This document shows positions 63,415-64,000 of a stretch of 64,000 nucleotides of DNA, piece after piece. Origin of the DNA: Microbacterium sp. p3-SID336 (GTDB lineage: Bacteria > Actinomycetota > Actinomycetes > Actinomycetales > Microbacteriaceae); contig NZ_JALXPE010000011.1 in the NCBI RefSeq assembly GCF_025143365.1, positions 1 to 64,000 on the forward strand. Reading direction: 5' to 3'. A program made the position numbers and the translations under genes. How positions within the stretch are numbered: position 1 is the first letter of the stretch; every line of letters starts with the position of its first letter. The notes beneath the pieces are model-generated. The model was not told where the DNA came from and ran no database searches. It saw only the letters and a program-made list of their open reading frames with translations.

Positions 63415-63659
63415 CGTCGAGATCTCGATCGCCTCCTCCGCGCGCGTTACGGGACAACCTCTCCAGTGTATGACACGCGATGACACGGTCTGAGCCGCGC
63501 CCCCGCGGAGTGGATCCACGCTCACCGCTATGCTGAGAGCACTCGCGCGCCCGATGCTGCGCACACACCTCCGTCCGTCCCCGAGACGGTGCGGGATGCG
63601 CCAGGGAAGTGGCGGATGCGCCAGGGAATACGGGCGCTCTCGAAACTGTCGGAAAGGGC

Positions 63660-64000
63660 ATGAACGTGTCGGAATTGCAGTGGGACGAGATCGATCGGCG
63701 CGCGGTGGACACCGCACGGATCCTGGCGGCCGATGCGGTCGAGAAGGTCGGCAACGGCCACCCCGGTACGGCCATGAGCCTGGCCCCCGCGGCCTATCTG
63801 CTCTACCAGCGCGTGCTGCGCCATGACCCGACCGACACCGACTGGCTCGGCCGCGACCGGTTCATCCTGTCCGTGGGGCACTCCTCCCTCACCCAGTACG
63901 TGCAGCTCTACCTGGGCGGCTTCGGGCTCGAGCTCGACGACCTCAAGGCGCTGCGCACGTGGGGATCGAAGACCCCCGGGCACCCCGAGTACGGCCACAC
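63660..64000 (+). CDS. tkt: Transketolase (N-terminal part, cut by window edge)
   Basis: 113 full codons are visible, beginning [20 protein letters not shown] and containing [23 protein letters not shown], with the TPP-binding GHPG, and [10 protein letters not shown]. Transketolase shuttles two-carbon units in the pentose phosphate pathway. GGAAAGG at 63651-63657 is the ribosome binding site. The rest lies beyond the right edge. Confidence 0.95.
   Translation, partial: MNVSELQWDEIDRRAVDTARILAADAVEKVGNGHPGTAMSLAPAAYLLYQRVLRHDPTDTDWLGRDRFILSVGHSSLTQYVQLYLGGFGLELDDLKALRTWGSKTPGHPEYGH

Overview
The window is high-GC chromosomal DNA (about 70% by eye) from an actinobacterium of the Microbacteriaceae, most likely Microbacterium. 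This rests on gene content and order: glnA1 / glnE-glnA2, polyphosphate glucokinase, a PucR-type regulator ahead of fabD-fabH-acpP-fabF, DUF3145, DUF4191 and DUF3099 proteins, ctaA / ctaB / tkt, a suf operon with a Rieske protein, and the gene pair glgA / glgC. Most of it is core genome. I see no prophage, insertion sequence, CRISPR array or plasmid function, and apart from the rnpB RNA gene no stretch above 300 bases lacks a gene.

Layout. 1-4.6 kb: a membrane protein cut by the left edge, a DUF4191 protein, a divergent RimK-type ligase / RimB-type protease pair, and an RDD membrane protein. 4.6-14.7 kb: nitrogen assimilation, with glnA1 behind a four-part GlnR-type box and the adenylyltransferase glnE downstream of glnA2 and a small unknown gene. 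A Ser/Thr kinase, an AI-2E-type transporter and a lipid kinase lie between. 14.7-22.8 kb: ppgK, RNase P RNA, a DNA polymerase I-like protein, a zinc-ribbon protein, small genes, a PadR regulator with an aldo/keto reductase, L-lactate dehydrogenase, a TIGR01777 oxidoreductase and tRNA-Val. 22.9-30.5 kb: aceE (pyruvate dehydrogenase E1), then a FasR-like regulator and the type II fatty-acid cluster, so acetyl-CoA supply and its main use are adjacent.

30.5-38.5 kb is the most accessory-looking part. It holds a MocR/YczR regulator with a YczE-type membrane protein around a perfect inverted repeat. It also holds an unnamed Fe(II)/2-oxoglutarate-type oxygenase behind a DtxR/IdeR-like iron box, and a DUF262-DUF1524 (GmrSD-like) putative nuclease gene touching a serine peptidase gene. 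38.5-48 kb: an ABC ATPase, glgA/glgC, serB, a hydrolase, fabG, a DUF3099 / zinc-finger / SURF1 operon, a PNPOx-like protein and an ABC-F protein. 48-56.4 kb: DedA, a two-component system with an acyltransferase, an ECF transporter pair (T and A subunits without an S subunit) facing a TetR regulator, an MFS exporter and a PatB-like C-S lyase. 56.5-64 kb: sufB-sufD-Rieske-sufC-sufT, ctaA, a small membrane protein, ctaB and the start of tkt.

Two patterns run through the window. At least fifteen genes have a TANNNT/CANNNT hexamer exactly 6-7 bases before the start codon, which predicts leaderless mRNAs. Most intergenic terminators are perfect GC hairpins without a T-tract, and four share the arm GACGAAGGCCCC.
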